From contig NZ_JACVHF010000009.1 of assembly GCF_014502795.1 (NCBI RefSeq), forward strand, positions 62,001-126,000: DNA of 64,000 nt, in the 5' to 3' direction. Position numbers and translations under genes: made by a program. Positions 37,008 to 46,132 of the stretch are shown piece after piece; within the stretch, counting starts at the first letter, position 1; the number at the start of each line of letters is the position of its first letter. This DNA comes from Heliobacterium chlorum (GTDB taxonomy: Bacteria > Bacillota > Desulfitobacteriia > Heliobacteriales > Heliobacteriaceae). The notes under the pieces are model-generated. The model was given only the letters and a program-made list of their open reading frames with translations, did no database searches and was not told the DNA's origin.

Positions 37008-37592
37008 TTAGCGAACAGGGATTTGAAACTGCCTTGTACGTACCAGCGGAGTACTCGTACTATCAGTAACCTTCAGGGTGAACGTCGAGATAACACTGCT
37101 CATAGGTGTGCCAGTTATAGCACCTGTGGTCGTGTTCAGACTAAGACCATTCGGTAAGGATCCTGCAGTAATCTCAAAATGGTAGGGAGTTGTTCCTCCT
37201 TTTACTTGGAATGTAAAGTTGTAAGCCTGCCCCTTTGAAGCACTTGGTATTCCATTGTCCGGCAGCAGTATTCCAAACTCATTCGGAATAAATACTTTCC
37301 ATGAGCTTCCTACGGGTTGTTGAGTTGTCCCATGTACGGTTATATTTCGTGTAATATTTGCAAACCGAATGGTTAAACTGTCCGTCATACCTACAGGGGT
37401 TGCCGCAAGATTATTCTCGATACTTTGCTGGTATTGAGATTGATTATTGCCCATCATCCCTGCCTGGATAATGCTATTCGTACCAGTTCCAAAAAGAGGG
37501 ACCATCGCCGCTACTACAATTACCAAAAGTGTAATGCCCACTAAAACCTCAATTAAGGTAAAACCATCGTTTGAAAGGACGTTTTTTTTCAA
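37008..37592 (-). CDS. Minor pilin, PilV-like, with a C-terminal putative-Ig domain
   Basis: 194 residues from a TTG at 37592 (GGAGG 8 bases before it). Leader ends SNDG, then FTLIEVLVGITLLVIVVAAM with Glu5. After the pilin part, residues about 110-194 (GTTPYHFEITAGSLPNGLSL, TTGAITGTP, FTLKVTDS) match the He_PIG-type putative Ig fold common in surface proteins. A binding module on a pilus tip protein would suit adhesion; that is inference. Confidence 0.75.
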   Translation of the reverse strand: MKKNVLSNDGFTLIEVLVGITLLVIVVAAMVPLFGTGTNSIIQAGMMGNNQSQYQQSIENNLAATPVGMTDSLTIRFANITRNITVHGTTQQPVGSSWKVFIPNEFGILLPDNGIPSASKGQAYNFTFQVKGGTTPYHFEITAGSLPNGLSLNTTTGAITGTPMSSVISTFTLKVTDSTSTPLVRTRQFQIPVR

Positions 37593-37623
37593 TAACTCCA
37601 CCTCCGGTTTATAGGCACTACAC

Positions 37624-39060
37624 TTATTTCCACAACAACTTTCGGTAATAGGTCATTGGACTAGAAGTAGAAGTGATAGAATCGGTTCCACCGCCACTTA
37701 CAATATAAGAAGTATCGATTGGGAAATAGCTGAACGAATTATCATAAATTATAGTTGTGCCTCCATCAGCAGTTAGTTTTGTGCATACAATGGCACCCTT
37801 AAAAACTGCGCCTTGAGTGAAATTAACCGTTGCATTAGGTGCAAATAATGCCTGAGTATATGTCATAGTGCCGCCGCTTAACTGCACAGAAGAACCACCT
37901 GTGATTATGTTACCCTTAATAGAGTTACCTGCGGTTAGCGTAATGTTAGCCGTGTTAGCATACAAAGAACCATATAATGAGGTATCGCCAGCTAATGTTA
38001 ACGAGTTAGTTCCCCCATAAAATAATGTTAGTTTGGACGGATCCCCTCCATTATTGATACTTCCACCACCAAAAACAAATACATTATCTACATATAGCTC
38101 CAATTTCCCGGTACCTATTAGATTAATATGTCCATACGGAATGATGAGTGAGCTTGTACGAATCTTTCTAATAGTATTTCCGACATCTACTGTTAGAGTT
38201 GAATCATTATCAATAGTGATGCTAGAATACTGACCATCTTGTGATATTGTATAGTTACTAATATAAGGAGTGTTTTTAGTTTTACTCTGAGGAAGAGTTA
38301 AGCTTCCGTTATTCACTACAGGAATATCATCCGTTGGCGCTGGAAGAACCGGAAATGTAGGATAACTGGGCAATGTGTAGGTACGGGTAGTTCCCAAATC
38401 GGTGACTCCGCCACTCACAAAGTATGTTAGTGGATAACCCCAGCTTGGATAGCTAACCACATTTTGATTTCCACCGGGTGTGACTAACGTTCCTATAATT
38501 TTAGCGCCGCCATCTAAACTGATGCTTTTAACCACTGTGGAATCTGAACCGACATCCCCTTGGATGACGGCTCCTCCAGAAAGATATATCGACCCTTTTG
38601 AGAAGGTAGCTTTGTCAAATGGTGATGTCCCCGAAGAAACTGTAACTGTGACCGGAGCTGTCGTCTTTTCTTCAAGGGTTAATGTTACAGTTTGACTAGT
38701 TGTATCTACAGTGCCAATAGATTCGACTTGAATAACACCTGTAGATACATCTCGATTAACTTTAACCGTAAAAAATCCGTTTCCCATATATGTTTTTTCC
38801 GAACTAATATTCTTCAGTGAATTTATGTAATCTTTTAATGCTTGTTCCGTTAGATTATCTGGATTTTTAAGAATATAATCAGCTACAGCATCTGCACCGG
38901 AGCGTGCAATGTAATAAGCCTGTTTAATGTTATCATCTGCGACCACTTCTTTAAGATCCGTTGTACCATATGTCCATAAAGCTGTTCCTAAAAGGGATAT
39001 TAGGAGGGCGACCATTAATGCAAGTGGTATTACTGCTCCTTTTTGGTCGTTAATGGGCAC
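37624..39060 (-). CDS. PilX-like minor pilus protein with large repetitive C-terminal domain
   Basis: 478 residues from a GTG with AAGGGGG upstream. The start NDQKGAVIPLALMVALLISL is a PilX-type N-terminus without Glu5, followed by AYYIARSGADAVADYIL. From about residue 155 the protein is rich in Gly, Ser, Thr and Asn with beta-helix-like repeats (GSIYLSGGAVIQGDVGSDS, DGGAKIIGTLVTPGGN, NTANITLTAGNSIKGNIITG), probably a stacked-strand surface domain. Markedly AT-rich. Confidence 0.7.
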   Translation of the reverse strand: MPINDQKGAVIPLALMVALLISLLGTALWTYGTTDLKEVVADDNIKQAYYIARSGADAVADYILKNPDNLTEQALKDYINSLKNISSEKTYMGNGFFTVKVNRDVSTGVIQVESIGTVDTTSQTVTLTLEEKTTAPVTVTVSSGTSPFDKATFSKGSIYLSGGAVIQGDVGSDSTVVKSISLDGGAKIIGTLVTPGGNQNVVSYPSWGYPLTYFVSGGVTDLGTTRTYTLPSYPTFPVLPAPTDDIPVVNNGSLTLPQSKTKNTPYISNYTISQDGQYSSITIDNDSTLTVDVGNTIRKIRTSSLIIPYGHINLIGTGKLELYVDNVFVFGGGSINNGGDPSKLTLFYGGTNSLTLAGDTSLYGSLYANTANITLTAGNSIKGNIITGGSSVQLSGGTMTYTQALFAPNATVNFTQGAVFKGAIVCTKLTADGGTTIIYDNSFSYFPIDTSYIVSGGGTDSITSTSSPMTYYRKLLWK

Positions 39061-39343
39061 TTTAATTACCCCCTTATCGTAAAAAGAATCCCTTGTAAAT
39101 CTATTATTAATATAAGCAGCAATATGTTTGTTACATTAATTTTGTTATTTTCTTTACATACTCAAACTTTTCTATATAATTAAGCTTCCTTCGTACGTTA
39201 ACCAAGAATTTGTTTTAATAATGCATTACATTACAATTAATCAAAGTCTAATTTCGTGAAATTTTGTAAAAAACCAACGTATAGAATGGACCCGATTAAT
39301 CAGTTGTTATTAAATTATAATACACCGAGATCAATTTTAATGA
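39061..39343 (-). other. AT-rich intergenic region before the PilX-like gene
   Basis: About 280 bases, strongly AT-rich. The minus strand has a TATAAT-like element (near 39315-39320) without a convincing -35. I see no gene, repeat family or riboswitch. Confidence 0.5.
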
Positions 39344-39386
39344 AATAGCCGGTCCAACGGGTTTATTGTCCGATGAACCGGCTATT
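39344..39386 (-). terminator. Hairpin after pilA
   Basis: AATAGCCGGT (39344-39353) pairs with ACCGGCTATT (39377-39386), about 35 bases after the pilA stop. The following U-tract is weak, so partial read-through into the minor pilin genes is possible. Confidence 0.65.
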
Positions 39387-39419
39387 ATTTCATCTGTCGT
39401 TAAGTAACAAAAGAGATTC

Positions 39420-39815
39420 CTAAGATTGTGGAACATAGTGTCCAGTCCAACCACCGGCTGGACCTATTGTAGGTCTAGCTCCGTTAGTGCCAGCTGTAAA
39501 AGTATAGTTTGCTGATCCTGCCCCGGTAACGCTAATCCCACTTGGAATTACCAAAGTCGAGGCCCCTTTTACATAGGTATTTAGATCCGATAGTTGTGAG
39601 GGCCATGCTCCTACAGCTGCTCTGTACTGATCTATTGCACCGTCTAAGGTACGTAAGTTCGCATCATGAGCCTGTTGAGATGCTCCGGTAGTTGTGCTAT
39701 TGAACATTGGAACCGCAACCGCTACCAAAATTCCGATTATCGCCACAACTACCATCAATTCTACCAGAGTGAAACCTTTTCTGTTCTTTAACGCTTTATT
39801 AACTACGTTAAACAT
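39420..39815 (-). CDS. pilA: Major type IV pilin
   Basis: Main structural subunit of the pilus. 131 residues from the ATG at 39815 (AAGGAGG upstream). Leader MFNVVNKALKNRKG, then FTLVELMVVVAIIGILVAVA with Glu5, a canonical prepilin. The helix continues to about residue 75; the C-terminal part is short, Gly/Thr-rich and lacks the disulphide Cys pair of many pilins. Processed by the PilD encoded in the same locus. Confidence 0.92.
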   Translation of the reverse strand: MFNVVNKALKNRKGFTLVELMVVVAIIGILVAVAVPMFNSTTTGASQQAHDANLRTLDGAIDQYRAAVGAWPSQLSDLNTYVKGASTLVIPSGISVTGAGSANYTFTAGTNGARPTIGPAGGWTGHYVPQS

Positions 39816-39873
39816 ATATCCACCTCCTTCCAAAAGAAATAGTAACCTTCTTTATCTATATCTGTTCTTTAAA

Positions 39874-39905
39874 GTTATACCATCGTTCGCTAAATATAGA
39901 CACCT
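39874..39905 (-). promoter_or_regulatory. Possible promoter of pilA
   Basis: On the minus strand TGGTATAAC (39882-39874) is an extended -10; the -35 (TGTCTA near 39900-39905) is poor. It would allow pilA to be made in excess of the upstream platform genes. Confidence 0.35.
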
Positions 39906-39909
39906 TGCC

Positions 39910-41124
39910 TTATTTTTTTTCTTCTCCACTGTCTTTCTTATCCACCACATCTTCAATCAAGTCCTTAATTAACTGAATCCGATCAGGTGTCTCCTCCACC
40001 CATAAAATATATTTGCTGTTCTCCGCATCCGACTGAGGCTTGATGTTATCGGAAATATGGAAACTGCCGATAGGCACTCCCGACATCTCACTAGCCAAGT
40101 CCCGCGCTTCATTGAGGGTCTGGGAAGAGTTGGAATAGGCTACTGGAGCCTTTACTTTGGTTAAGGAAACATCCATTCCTGAAAGAAGACTGCGAACCTC
40201 TGTTTCGGCATATGGCGGGCAGACGATGATGATGTCCCGGGCAAACTGTTCACTATTGGGGACCACTGCCTTGACATCTTTGATTCCAACCTGTTCTAAC
40301 CGTTTTTTCGCATCTCTAGCTACGATATTTCGCAATTGATAAACAAAGGTCTTATACTCTTTTCCGCTTTGCACATCAAATTGCTTGAGTACACTTTCAA
40401 TCTGTTCCCATTGACCGAAGAAATTGCTGTCAAAGACTAAGATTCGATTGTCCAAGATGACATAGTGTTTCAGCGAAATCCCTATCTTGTCCAACAAATC
40501 AACAGCCCGCTGTGGCGGAATTTGGTTGAGGGTCAACGTACGATATTCTAAATTAAATGATGTTTGCCCTTCAATATCGATACTGTCGATTAGCTCTTTT
40601 GCTTTTTTGAGCCCCTGCACTGTACCCTGCAGCCAAATCTTTTTTGGCTGTGAATCGACTGAGAAAGCCTTTACGGGGATTCCAAGTTGACCAATCAGCG
40701 CTACGATTTTATCACTGGTGACGAAATATGTATCGATCCGCGTTAATATCATTTCGGTAAAGAAACCCGTTTGCAAGGTTTCTGGTTTTCCTACGACCAT
40801 TGTATCCTCGTTCTGAATGTAGTTAAGGCCGTAGGATTGCATAATCTGTTCAAAAGCCTTTTTCACTGGTACATTCTTTAAATTAATATTTACAACTGTC
40901 GGCGTGCTGTCCACCAGTACGATGTTTACACCCATCTTTAGGGCCAAGGCGGAAAGCACATCCCGTAGGTCTGCTCCTCGAATATCCATCGTGATGATGG
41001 CCGTCGAATCAAAAGAGCTGAGCGGAATCTCGGAACTTCGTGCCGGAGAAGGAAGGCTTGCAGCGCAGACAATGCTACCCGCTAGCAACAGCGATGTGAG
41101 GGTAGCCCATTTCTTTTGCTTCAT
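39910..41124 (-). CDS. PilQ-like protein with N-domains but no secretin pore
   Basis: 404 residues with a signal peptide (1-30). The next part, ITMDIRGADLRDVLSALALK to DTMVVGKPE (about 43-115), is a secretin N0/STN domain as in PilQ. Further strand-helix modules (about 120-195, 200-265, 270-345, 370-398) look like secretin N1 domains. The protein then stops; the C-terminal pore domain that forms the outer-membrane channel is absent and no continuation is seen in any frame. ATG overlaps the PilP-like stop by one base; AAGGAGG precedes it. Confidence 0.8.
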   Translation of the reverse strand: MKQKKWATLTSLLLAGSIVCAASLPSPARSSEIPLSSFDSTAIITMDIRGADLRDVLSALALKMGVNIVLVDSTPTVVNINLKNVPVKKAFEQIMQSYGLNYIQNEDTMVVGKPETLQTGFFTEMILTRIDTYFVTSDKIVALIGQLGIPVKAFSVDSQPKKIWLQGTVQGLKKAKELIDSIDIEGQTSFNLEYRTLTLNQIPPQRAVDLLDKIGISLKHYVILDNRILVFDSNFFGQWEQIESVLKQFDVQSGKEYKTFVYQLRNIVARDAKKRLEQVGIKDVKAVVPNSEQFARDIIIVCPPYAETEVRSLLSGMDVSLTKVKAPVAYSNSSQTLNEARDLASEMSGVPIGSFHISDNIKPQSDAENSKYILWVEETPDRIQLIKDLIEDVVDKKDSGEEKK

Positions 41125-41759
41125 CAGCGGTCCCCTCCTTGAGTCTTTTCATTGCCAGAAGCGCTCTTATCTGACTTCCCCGCTGTTGAATTTTTATCTG
41201 TTTGACTTTTTCCATCATTCGCGGAAGAGCTCTCCTTATGCTCAACTGCGGAAATCTGACGACCGGTAAAGTTCAGTTTCAACTCTTTATTTGCGCTTTG
41301 TAACAGGACACCGTCTTGCCATATATCTTCTACCGTCCATGTGTCTCCGATCTTAGTCCCAGGCGAAACCACAAAAACAGTTTTATTTATTTCAATGATC
41401 GCCTGGTTGCTTCCACCCCCGCCGACGATCACTCCTTTGAGGACCATCGCACTGGCAAAAGGATCACGAGGGCGTTTTTCATCGTCACCGTTCTCAGAAG
41501 AAGCATCTATCGTTCGTTCTTTTTCCGGCAAAAAGTCCAGGGTCTTCGCATTTTGCCGTTCCTGTTCCGTCAAACCCTCTGGTGTTTCCTTCCCGCTTTT
41601 CATGGAATGGGTTCTGTAAAACAACACTGCCATCAGTAGGATAATTACACCGCAAGCTCCCAAGACAACCGTACGGTTCTTGGGGTCATTAATGTATTGG
41701 CGGATTTCAGGTAGGTTCTTCGGAAGATTTTTTAGCCAATCTGGTTTTTCCAGCGCCAT
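41124..41759 (-). CDS. pilP: PilP/GspC-like protein
   Basis: 211 residues: a cytoplasmic start, one membrane segment near 31-49 (VVLGACGVIILLMAVLFY), a charged linker, then RDPFASAMVLKGVIVGGGG near 98 and AIIEINKTVFVVSPGTKIGD near 120, a compact beta domain like the PilP/GspC homology region. PilP normally is a lipoprotein bridging PilN/O to PilQ; here it is an anchored membrane protein. The last 40 residues are a Ser/Lys-rich tail. Confidence 0.7.
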   Translation of the reverse strand: MALEKPDWLKNLPKNLPEIRQYINDPKNRTVVLGACGVIILLMAVLFYRTHSMKSGKETPEGLTEQERQNAKTLDFLPEKERTIDASSENGDDEKRPRDPFASAMVLKGVIVGGGGSNQAIIEINKTVFVVSPGTKIGDTWTVEDIWQDGVLLQSANKELKLNFTGRQISAVEHKESSSANDGKSQTDKNSTAGKSDKSASGNEKTQGGDR

Positions 41760-41793
41760 CTTGCCGCCCTCTTTTCAAATCTCCATCTAATTA

Positions 41794-42333
41794 TTATTTG
41801 GATATAAAAAATGCCGCTGTCGTCAATTCTACCTTAAGCAAAGAATCGTCGGGGGACGCCTTATTGATATTTACAGTGTCAATCCGAAAGGCTCGTTGCA
41901 TAGACGTTAGCTTAGCTATAAGCTCAACGGTTCCTAGATATTTGCCTTCGCAAACGATGTGGAGCGGTATTTCCGAGTAACCTTCTTTTTTTATTCGACT
42001 TCCAAAGCGTACCTCTTTTAAAACCATGCCGGAATTGAACACTACATCTTGAATGTCACGAACCAGATCGTCTTCCTTGGGCTCTTTGGGTATCATCCGT
42101 ACATACCGAATTTGATCAGCCTTGTGTTGCTCCATCTGTTCCTTGCTCTGGATTAATTCAGCGACACTTTGCTTCGATAACGTCAGTGCTTCTTGCTCTT
42201 GTCTTTTCTCTTCTATCGAACTCTGCCAAGAGCCGTATTGATAAACGAGCAAATATACCATGGCCATCACTGCGAGAGGCCCAAGTGTAATGACAAGCTT
42301 TCGATTCGCATAAAAAATGCTCTTTTTAGCCAT
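41794..42333 (-). CDS. pilO: PilO-like platform protein
   Basis: 179 residues: membrane segment near 12-30 (LVITLGPLAVMAMVYLLVY), coiled coil to about 75, then a ferredoxin-like domain (LVRDIQDVVFNSGMVLKEVR, IPLHIVCEGKYLGTVELIAK). Follows pilN by 3 bases. Normal PilO length. Confidence 0.85.
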   Translation of the reverse strand: MAKKSIFYANRKLVITLGPLAVMAMVYLLVYQYGSWQSSIEEKRQEQEALTLSKQSVAELIQSKEQMEQHKADQIRYVRMIPKEPKEDDLVRDIQDVVFNSGMVLKEVRFGSRIKKEGYSEIPLHIVCEGKYLGTVELIAKLTSMQRAFRIDTVNINKASPDDSLLKVELTTAAFFISK

Positions 42334-42336
42334 TGT

Positions 42337-43044
42337 TCAATTCACCACCTTCGGTTTTGGTGGTTCAGGTAGGGTTTTCGGAATGATCGTCGCTCGGATT
42401 TCAAAGCGGACTTGACTTGGTTGCTGGGCGTTTTCATCGGCGGCGTATTGGCTTCGTACGTCGCTCAATCCTTTTACCTGTCGAATCGCTTCAAGCCAAT
42501 CGGCAACAGCATAATAGCTAAAGGCAACGCCATGAATGATCATTTGGTTTTCACTAGATTCATTACTTGAATTTGTGCCGTTTGTGGCATTCATCACACC
42601 GTTTACTGCATTGTTAATGATGTTGCCGTTGTTCTGTCCCTTATCACCTGAATTATTCACCGGGGAACTAGGCTTAAAGGTAGCAGTCAAATCGGTAAGC
42701 CAGACATCTTCTGGAATATTGACACCTATACTCTTTAACATTTCAGCCCAATCCGCGGGAGTTCCGACCGCTTGATTGGCTATGCGTTGGTTTGCCTTTA
42801 TGTCTTCAAGAGCTTTCGCGTAGGGTTCATATAATTTTACGCGCTGTTCCCAGTCCTTTCGTTCTACGCGAAGACGATTTGTTTCTGACTGATTTATCTT
42901 TGTCAGCGCAAATAGGGTTCCGAAAGCCGTAATAACCAGAAGGCAAAGAGCCCCTACAACGATAAGAAGTTTGGTTCTTTCTTGTTTTTTCTTCTGCAGC
43001 TCCACAACTTCCGGCGGTAGTAGGTTGATACGTATATTTTTCAC
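42337..43044 (-). CDS. pilN: PilN-like platform protein
   Basis: 235 residues from a GTG. RINLLPPEVVELQKKK at the start is the PilM-binding tail; a membrane segment lies near 26-47, then a coiled coil and a ferredoxin-like domain. An Asn/Gly-rich insert (NNSGDKGQNNGNIINN) near residue 135 breaks the C-terminal domain. Starts 3 bases after pilM. Confidence 0.88.
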   Translation of the reverse strand: MKNIRINLLPPEVVELQKKKQERTKLLIVVGALCLLVITAFGTLFALTKINQSETNRLRVERKDWEQRVKLYEPYAKALEDIKANQRIANQAVGTPADWAEMLKSIGVNIPEDVWLTDLTATFKPSSPVNNSGDKGQNNGNIINNAVNGVMNATNGTNSSNESSENQMIIHGVAFSYYAVADWLEAIRQVKGLSDVRSQYAADENAQQPSQVRFEIRATIIPKTLPEPPKPKVVN

Positions 43045-43047
43045 CGC

Positions 43048-44076
43048 TTAACCCTCCAATCCCCGGAGGGCGAGTCCGAAGGCAGCCGCAAATTCACGTT
43101 CCTCCGAAGGGTCTGTCAGCCACATCGTCGAATCCAGGTTCATTTGCTGAAAAGGTGATAGTACATCAACGGGTAGTTCCAGATCTTCCGCGATGACTTC
43201 CTTGACGCCCCTGATTCGTGTGCCCGGTCCGCTTAGATAGATCTTATTGATCGAACCACTGCCAGGCTGATTTGAGTAATATCCAATTGTGGTGCGTAGT
43301 TCATTAGCTAATATCAGCGCCCACTCATCGTCGACTGCCGTTGCATTACCCCTATCTGTATGTTCCGCTTTTGACGACGAACTGGTTGCTACAAAGACTT
43401 GTTCCAACGGTCGCCCCAAGCCTTCGGCATAGGTGATGATTCCATAGGGGATGACACGGCAAATTCTTGGAATATGGTTGTCCACCAGTAAAATACCGGC
43501 CACACCATAAGCGATATCGACTAAAACATAAGAGCCCGCTTCCGGGGGAATCAATCGTGTCAAGGCAAATAGTGAAGGATCCACAATGTCTGGAGTCAGT
43601 CCAGCATTGGTCATCGTCTGAATCGATTTATTTAATTCTTCTTGCCGTGCGGCCACCAAGAGGACATTCACCATAGTGCCTCGTTCACCTGTGGTTTCGC
43701 CAACAACACTGAAATCAAGAACAAGTTGTTGTAGAGGAATGGGGAAAAAGTCTTCTGCCTGATACCGTATCATTTTTGCCAGCTTATCTAAAGGAACCTT
43801 TGGAAACGAAGCTATGCGAATCCGTAAACTATTGTTCGCCAGCCCCAGTACAACATTGTCCCGAGGGAGTTTATTCTCGTCCCAATAGTCGTGAAGCACT
43901 TCTGCCACCATGGAAACATCTTGAACGACACCTTCGCGCACTGCATCCTCGGGAATAGGGATGCGTCCCACATGTAAGAGTTCCGGCTTAGAAGACTTCC
44001 CTTTGAGAGCGATTACACGAATAGCACTCATATCCATATCTACACCGACTGCACCGGATGTCTTCCAAAACGGCAT
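43048..44076 (-). CDS. pilM: PilM actin-fold protein
   Basis: 342 residues. VGVDMDMSAIRVIALKGKS near 11, LAKMIRYQAEDFFPIPLQQL near 100, YVLVDIAYGVAGILLVDNH near 188 and KIYLSGPGTRIRGVKEVI near 283 follow the PilM/FtsA pattern. The first nucleotide loop is unusual (VDMDMSA for the more common (L)DIGSSS). Its last third is the closest relative in the window of the fragment at 36.0-36.4 kb. Confidence 0.9.
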   Translation of the reverse strand: MPFWKTSGAVGVDMDMSAIRVIALKGKSSKPELLHVGRIPIPEDAVREGVVQDVSMVAEVLHDYWDENKLPRDNVVLGLANNSLRIRIASFPKVPLDKLAKMIRYQAEDFFPIPLQQLVLDFSVVGETTGERGTMVNVLLVAARQEELNKSIQTMTNAGLTPDIVDPSLFALTRLIPPEAGSYVLVDIAYGVAGILLVDNHIPRICRVIPYGIITYAEGLGRPLEQVFVATSSSSKAEHTDRGNATAVDDEWALILANELRTTIGYYSNQPGSGSINKIYLSGPGTRIRGVKEVIAEDLELPVDVLSPFQQMNLDSTMWLTDPSEEREFAAAFGLALRGLEG

Positions 44077-44121
44077 CGTTCATCGTCCCTTTCAACTTGC
44101 TCCCAGCAAGCAGGAGAATGG

Positions 44122-44844
44122 TCATCCCACAGACATACGTTTGGCTATTTCAGCGAGGCTTTTCTGTAAAATTCGTGATACCTTCCTCTGACTAATCCCC
44201 AATTGATCAGCAGCCTCTGTTTGCGTCATATCTCGAAAAAAGAGCAGATAAATCACTTTTCGCTGGAGATCGCTAAGCATTTCTAAGACTTGATATAGGG
44301 CAATTTTGTCTTCTATCGGCAATTCAAAATTTCGATAGTGGATATGTCGAATTTTATGGACGTTCAATTCATCCAAGGGGACCCAACCGGCTCGTTGGGC
44401 TTCTAGAATCCCCCCCTCCTGAACGTTTAGTTTATCTGCAATTTCGGAAAGGGTGGGAGTCTCCCCTGTTTCTGTGATTGCGGTCTCGATAACTCTGTCA
44501 ATTTGCTTTTGCAACTCTACGGCCCAAACGGGACGACAATATGTTGCCTCTTTACGAATATGATGCCGGATTTCACCGATGATGCAGTGACTTGCATAAG
44601 TGCAAAAGGTGGCTTCTCTATGTGGATCATAACGGTGAACCGCTTTTAGCAATCCTTCGTAACCACATTGAAGCAGATCTTCTGTGACTCGCTCGTGCGC
44701 ATATAGTTTGGCGAAATGGTACACTAAACGCCGCCCTGACTCCATGATTTGGTGTAAATTCCGTTCATCTGACTTATGGATATAACGGTTAAATGCTTCT
44801 TCAAGTTCAAGGGTTTGGGCGCTGTGTTGTCTATCACTATCCAA
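44122..44844 (-). CDS. Sigma-70 family factor inside the pilus operon
   Basis: 240 residues from a TTG with AGGGGGACTG upstream. Region 2 is clear: RVTEDLLQCGYEGLLKAVHR and CTYASHCIIGEIRHHIRKEA. Region 3 (TPTLSEIADKLNVQEGGILE) and region 4 (SDLQRKVIYLLFFRDMTQTE, AADQLGISQRKVSRILQKSL) follow. It is built like the SigB/SigF/SigG group rather than an ECF factor, but is no obvious orthologue of a sporulation sigma factor. It lies between pilC and pilM with short gaps (15 and 46 bases), so it is co-transcribed and may control pilus genes. Confidence 0.88.
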   Translation of the reverse strand: MDSDRQHSAQTLELEEAFNRYIHKSDERNLHQIMESGRRLVYHFAKLYAHERVTEDLLQCGYEGLLKAVHRYDPHREATFCTYASHCIIGEIRHHIRKEATYCRPVWAVELQKQIDRVIETAITETGETPTLSEIADKLNVQEGGILEAQRAGWVPLDELNVHKIRHIHYRNFELPIEDKIALYQVLEMLSDLQRKVIYLLFFRDMTQTEAADQLGISQRKVSRILQKSLAEIAKRMSVG

Positions 44845-44858
44845 CGTCAGTCCCCCTG

Positions 44859-46067
44859 TTATCTTGCTCCTTGAGTAATCGTGGTGAAAATCGGCATATA
44901 CACAGCGAGGATAATAGAGCCAACGATAACACCAATGACCATGACTAAGATGGGTTCCAACATGGCCGTTAAGCCCTTAGACATGATGGCGACTTCTTCT
45001 TCGTAAAACTCAGCGAGCCGGTTTAATAGCGAAGAAATTTGACCTGTCTCTTCACCGACAGCGATCATATCTGTCACCATGGGCGGGAAAAAACCACTCT
45101 CTCGAAGCGGGCGGGCGATACTCTTCCCTTCCTGGATGCTGCTAGATGCATCTTTAACCGCCTTGGCAACTTGATAGCTGCCTGTGGCCGGGCCAGCTGC
45201 GTCTAATGCTTGCAGAACCGGAATCCCTCCTGCAAGAAGCGTGGACAATGTCCGGGCGAATCGAGCGATCGTCGCCTTCATCAGCAAGTTGCCGAAGACA
45301 GGTAAGCGAAACTTTACCCGGTCCCACAAGCGTTTTCCACTTTCGCTGGATGTATAACTTTGGATACCGAACAGGACCGCCGCTACGGTAAATATGTATA
45401 AATACCAATACCCATGGAGGGAGTCGCTCAAGGAGAAAATCACCTTTGTGGGCAACGGAAGCACGATATCCTTGGGGAAGAAACCTTTAAAGATAGGAAT
45501 AACGAAAAGTAAGATAGCAAGTACGACGACAACTGCAAAGACTAGGATCACTGATGGATACAGCATGGCGGACTTCAGGCTGTCACGCAAAATTTTATCT
45601 TTCTCCAACTGAACAGCCAAACGGCCGAGCATCTCCTCTAAAACCCCGCCCGTTTCTCCCGCTCGAACCATATCTGCGTACATCGGTGAAAACACTTCCG
45701 GATACGCTCGCAAGGATTCGGAAAAGCTCATCCCGCCTTCCACATTGCGTGCGACCTCATTGATCACCTGTGAGAATTGCGGGTTTTCGGCTTGGGCGCT
45801 CAAGGTGAAAAGGGACCGTGTGAGCGGGATTCCAGCGTCCAACATTGCGGCTAACTGCCGGCTAAAAAGTAGTAGTTCTCCCACTTTCACTTTCTTACCG
45901 ATTTGCAGAAGTCCTGGAAAGATGGGTTTTCGGCTTTCTTCCAGCTCTATGATGGTGTATCCCATCTTTCGCAACCGAGAAACGGCAGCGAATTCATCTT
46001 CAGCTTCCAGTTTGCCGTTGTTGATCGTGCCTGCGCTGTCAAGTACTTCATATTGAAATAAGGGCAT
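44859..46067 (-). CDS. pilC: PilC platform protein
   Basis: 402 residues from the ATG at 46067 (GGGGGTGAG upstream). Two GspF repeats: FSRQLAAMLDAGIPLTRSLF near 70 and FARTLSTLLAGGIPVLQALD near 270, with MVRAGETGGVLEEMLGRLAV and MIAVGEETGQISSLLNRLAE. Three main membrane helices near 170-190, 220-240 and 370-395. It binds the PilB and PilT ATPases. Confidence 0.95.
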   Translation of the reverse strand: MPLFQYEVLDSAGTINNGKLEAEDEFAAVSRLRKMGYTIIELEESRKPIFPGLLQIGKKVKVGELLLFSRQLAAMLDAGIPLTRSLFTLSAQAENPQFSQVINEVARNVEGGMSFSESLRAYPEVFSPMYADMVRAGETGGVLEEMLGRLAVQLEKDKILRDSLKSAMLYPSVILVFAVVVVLAILLFVIPIFKGFFPKDIVLPLPTKVIFSLSDSLHGYWYLYIFTVAAVLFGIQSYTSSESGKRLWDRVKFRLPVFGNLLMKATIARFARTLSTLLAGGIPVLQALDAAGPATGSYQVAKAVKDASSSIQEGKSIARPLRESGFFPPMVTDMIAVGEETGQISSLLNRLAEFYEEEVAIMSKGLTAMLEPILVMVIGVIVGSIILAVYMPIFTTITQGAR

Positions 46068-46132
46068 GTTACTCACCCCCTTCTCGTCAGATAAGAACCT
46101 CCATTGACCGCCGAGGCTTCGCTCTGTTACGG

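Noticed and set aside
39910-41124. Reading the PilQ-like protein as a normal outer-membrane secretin
   Set aside because: The C-terminal pore domain is absent, and the next gene downstream is pilA, so no continuation exists nearby.
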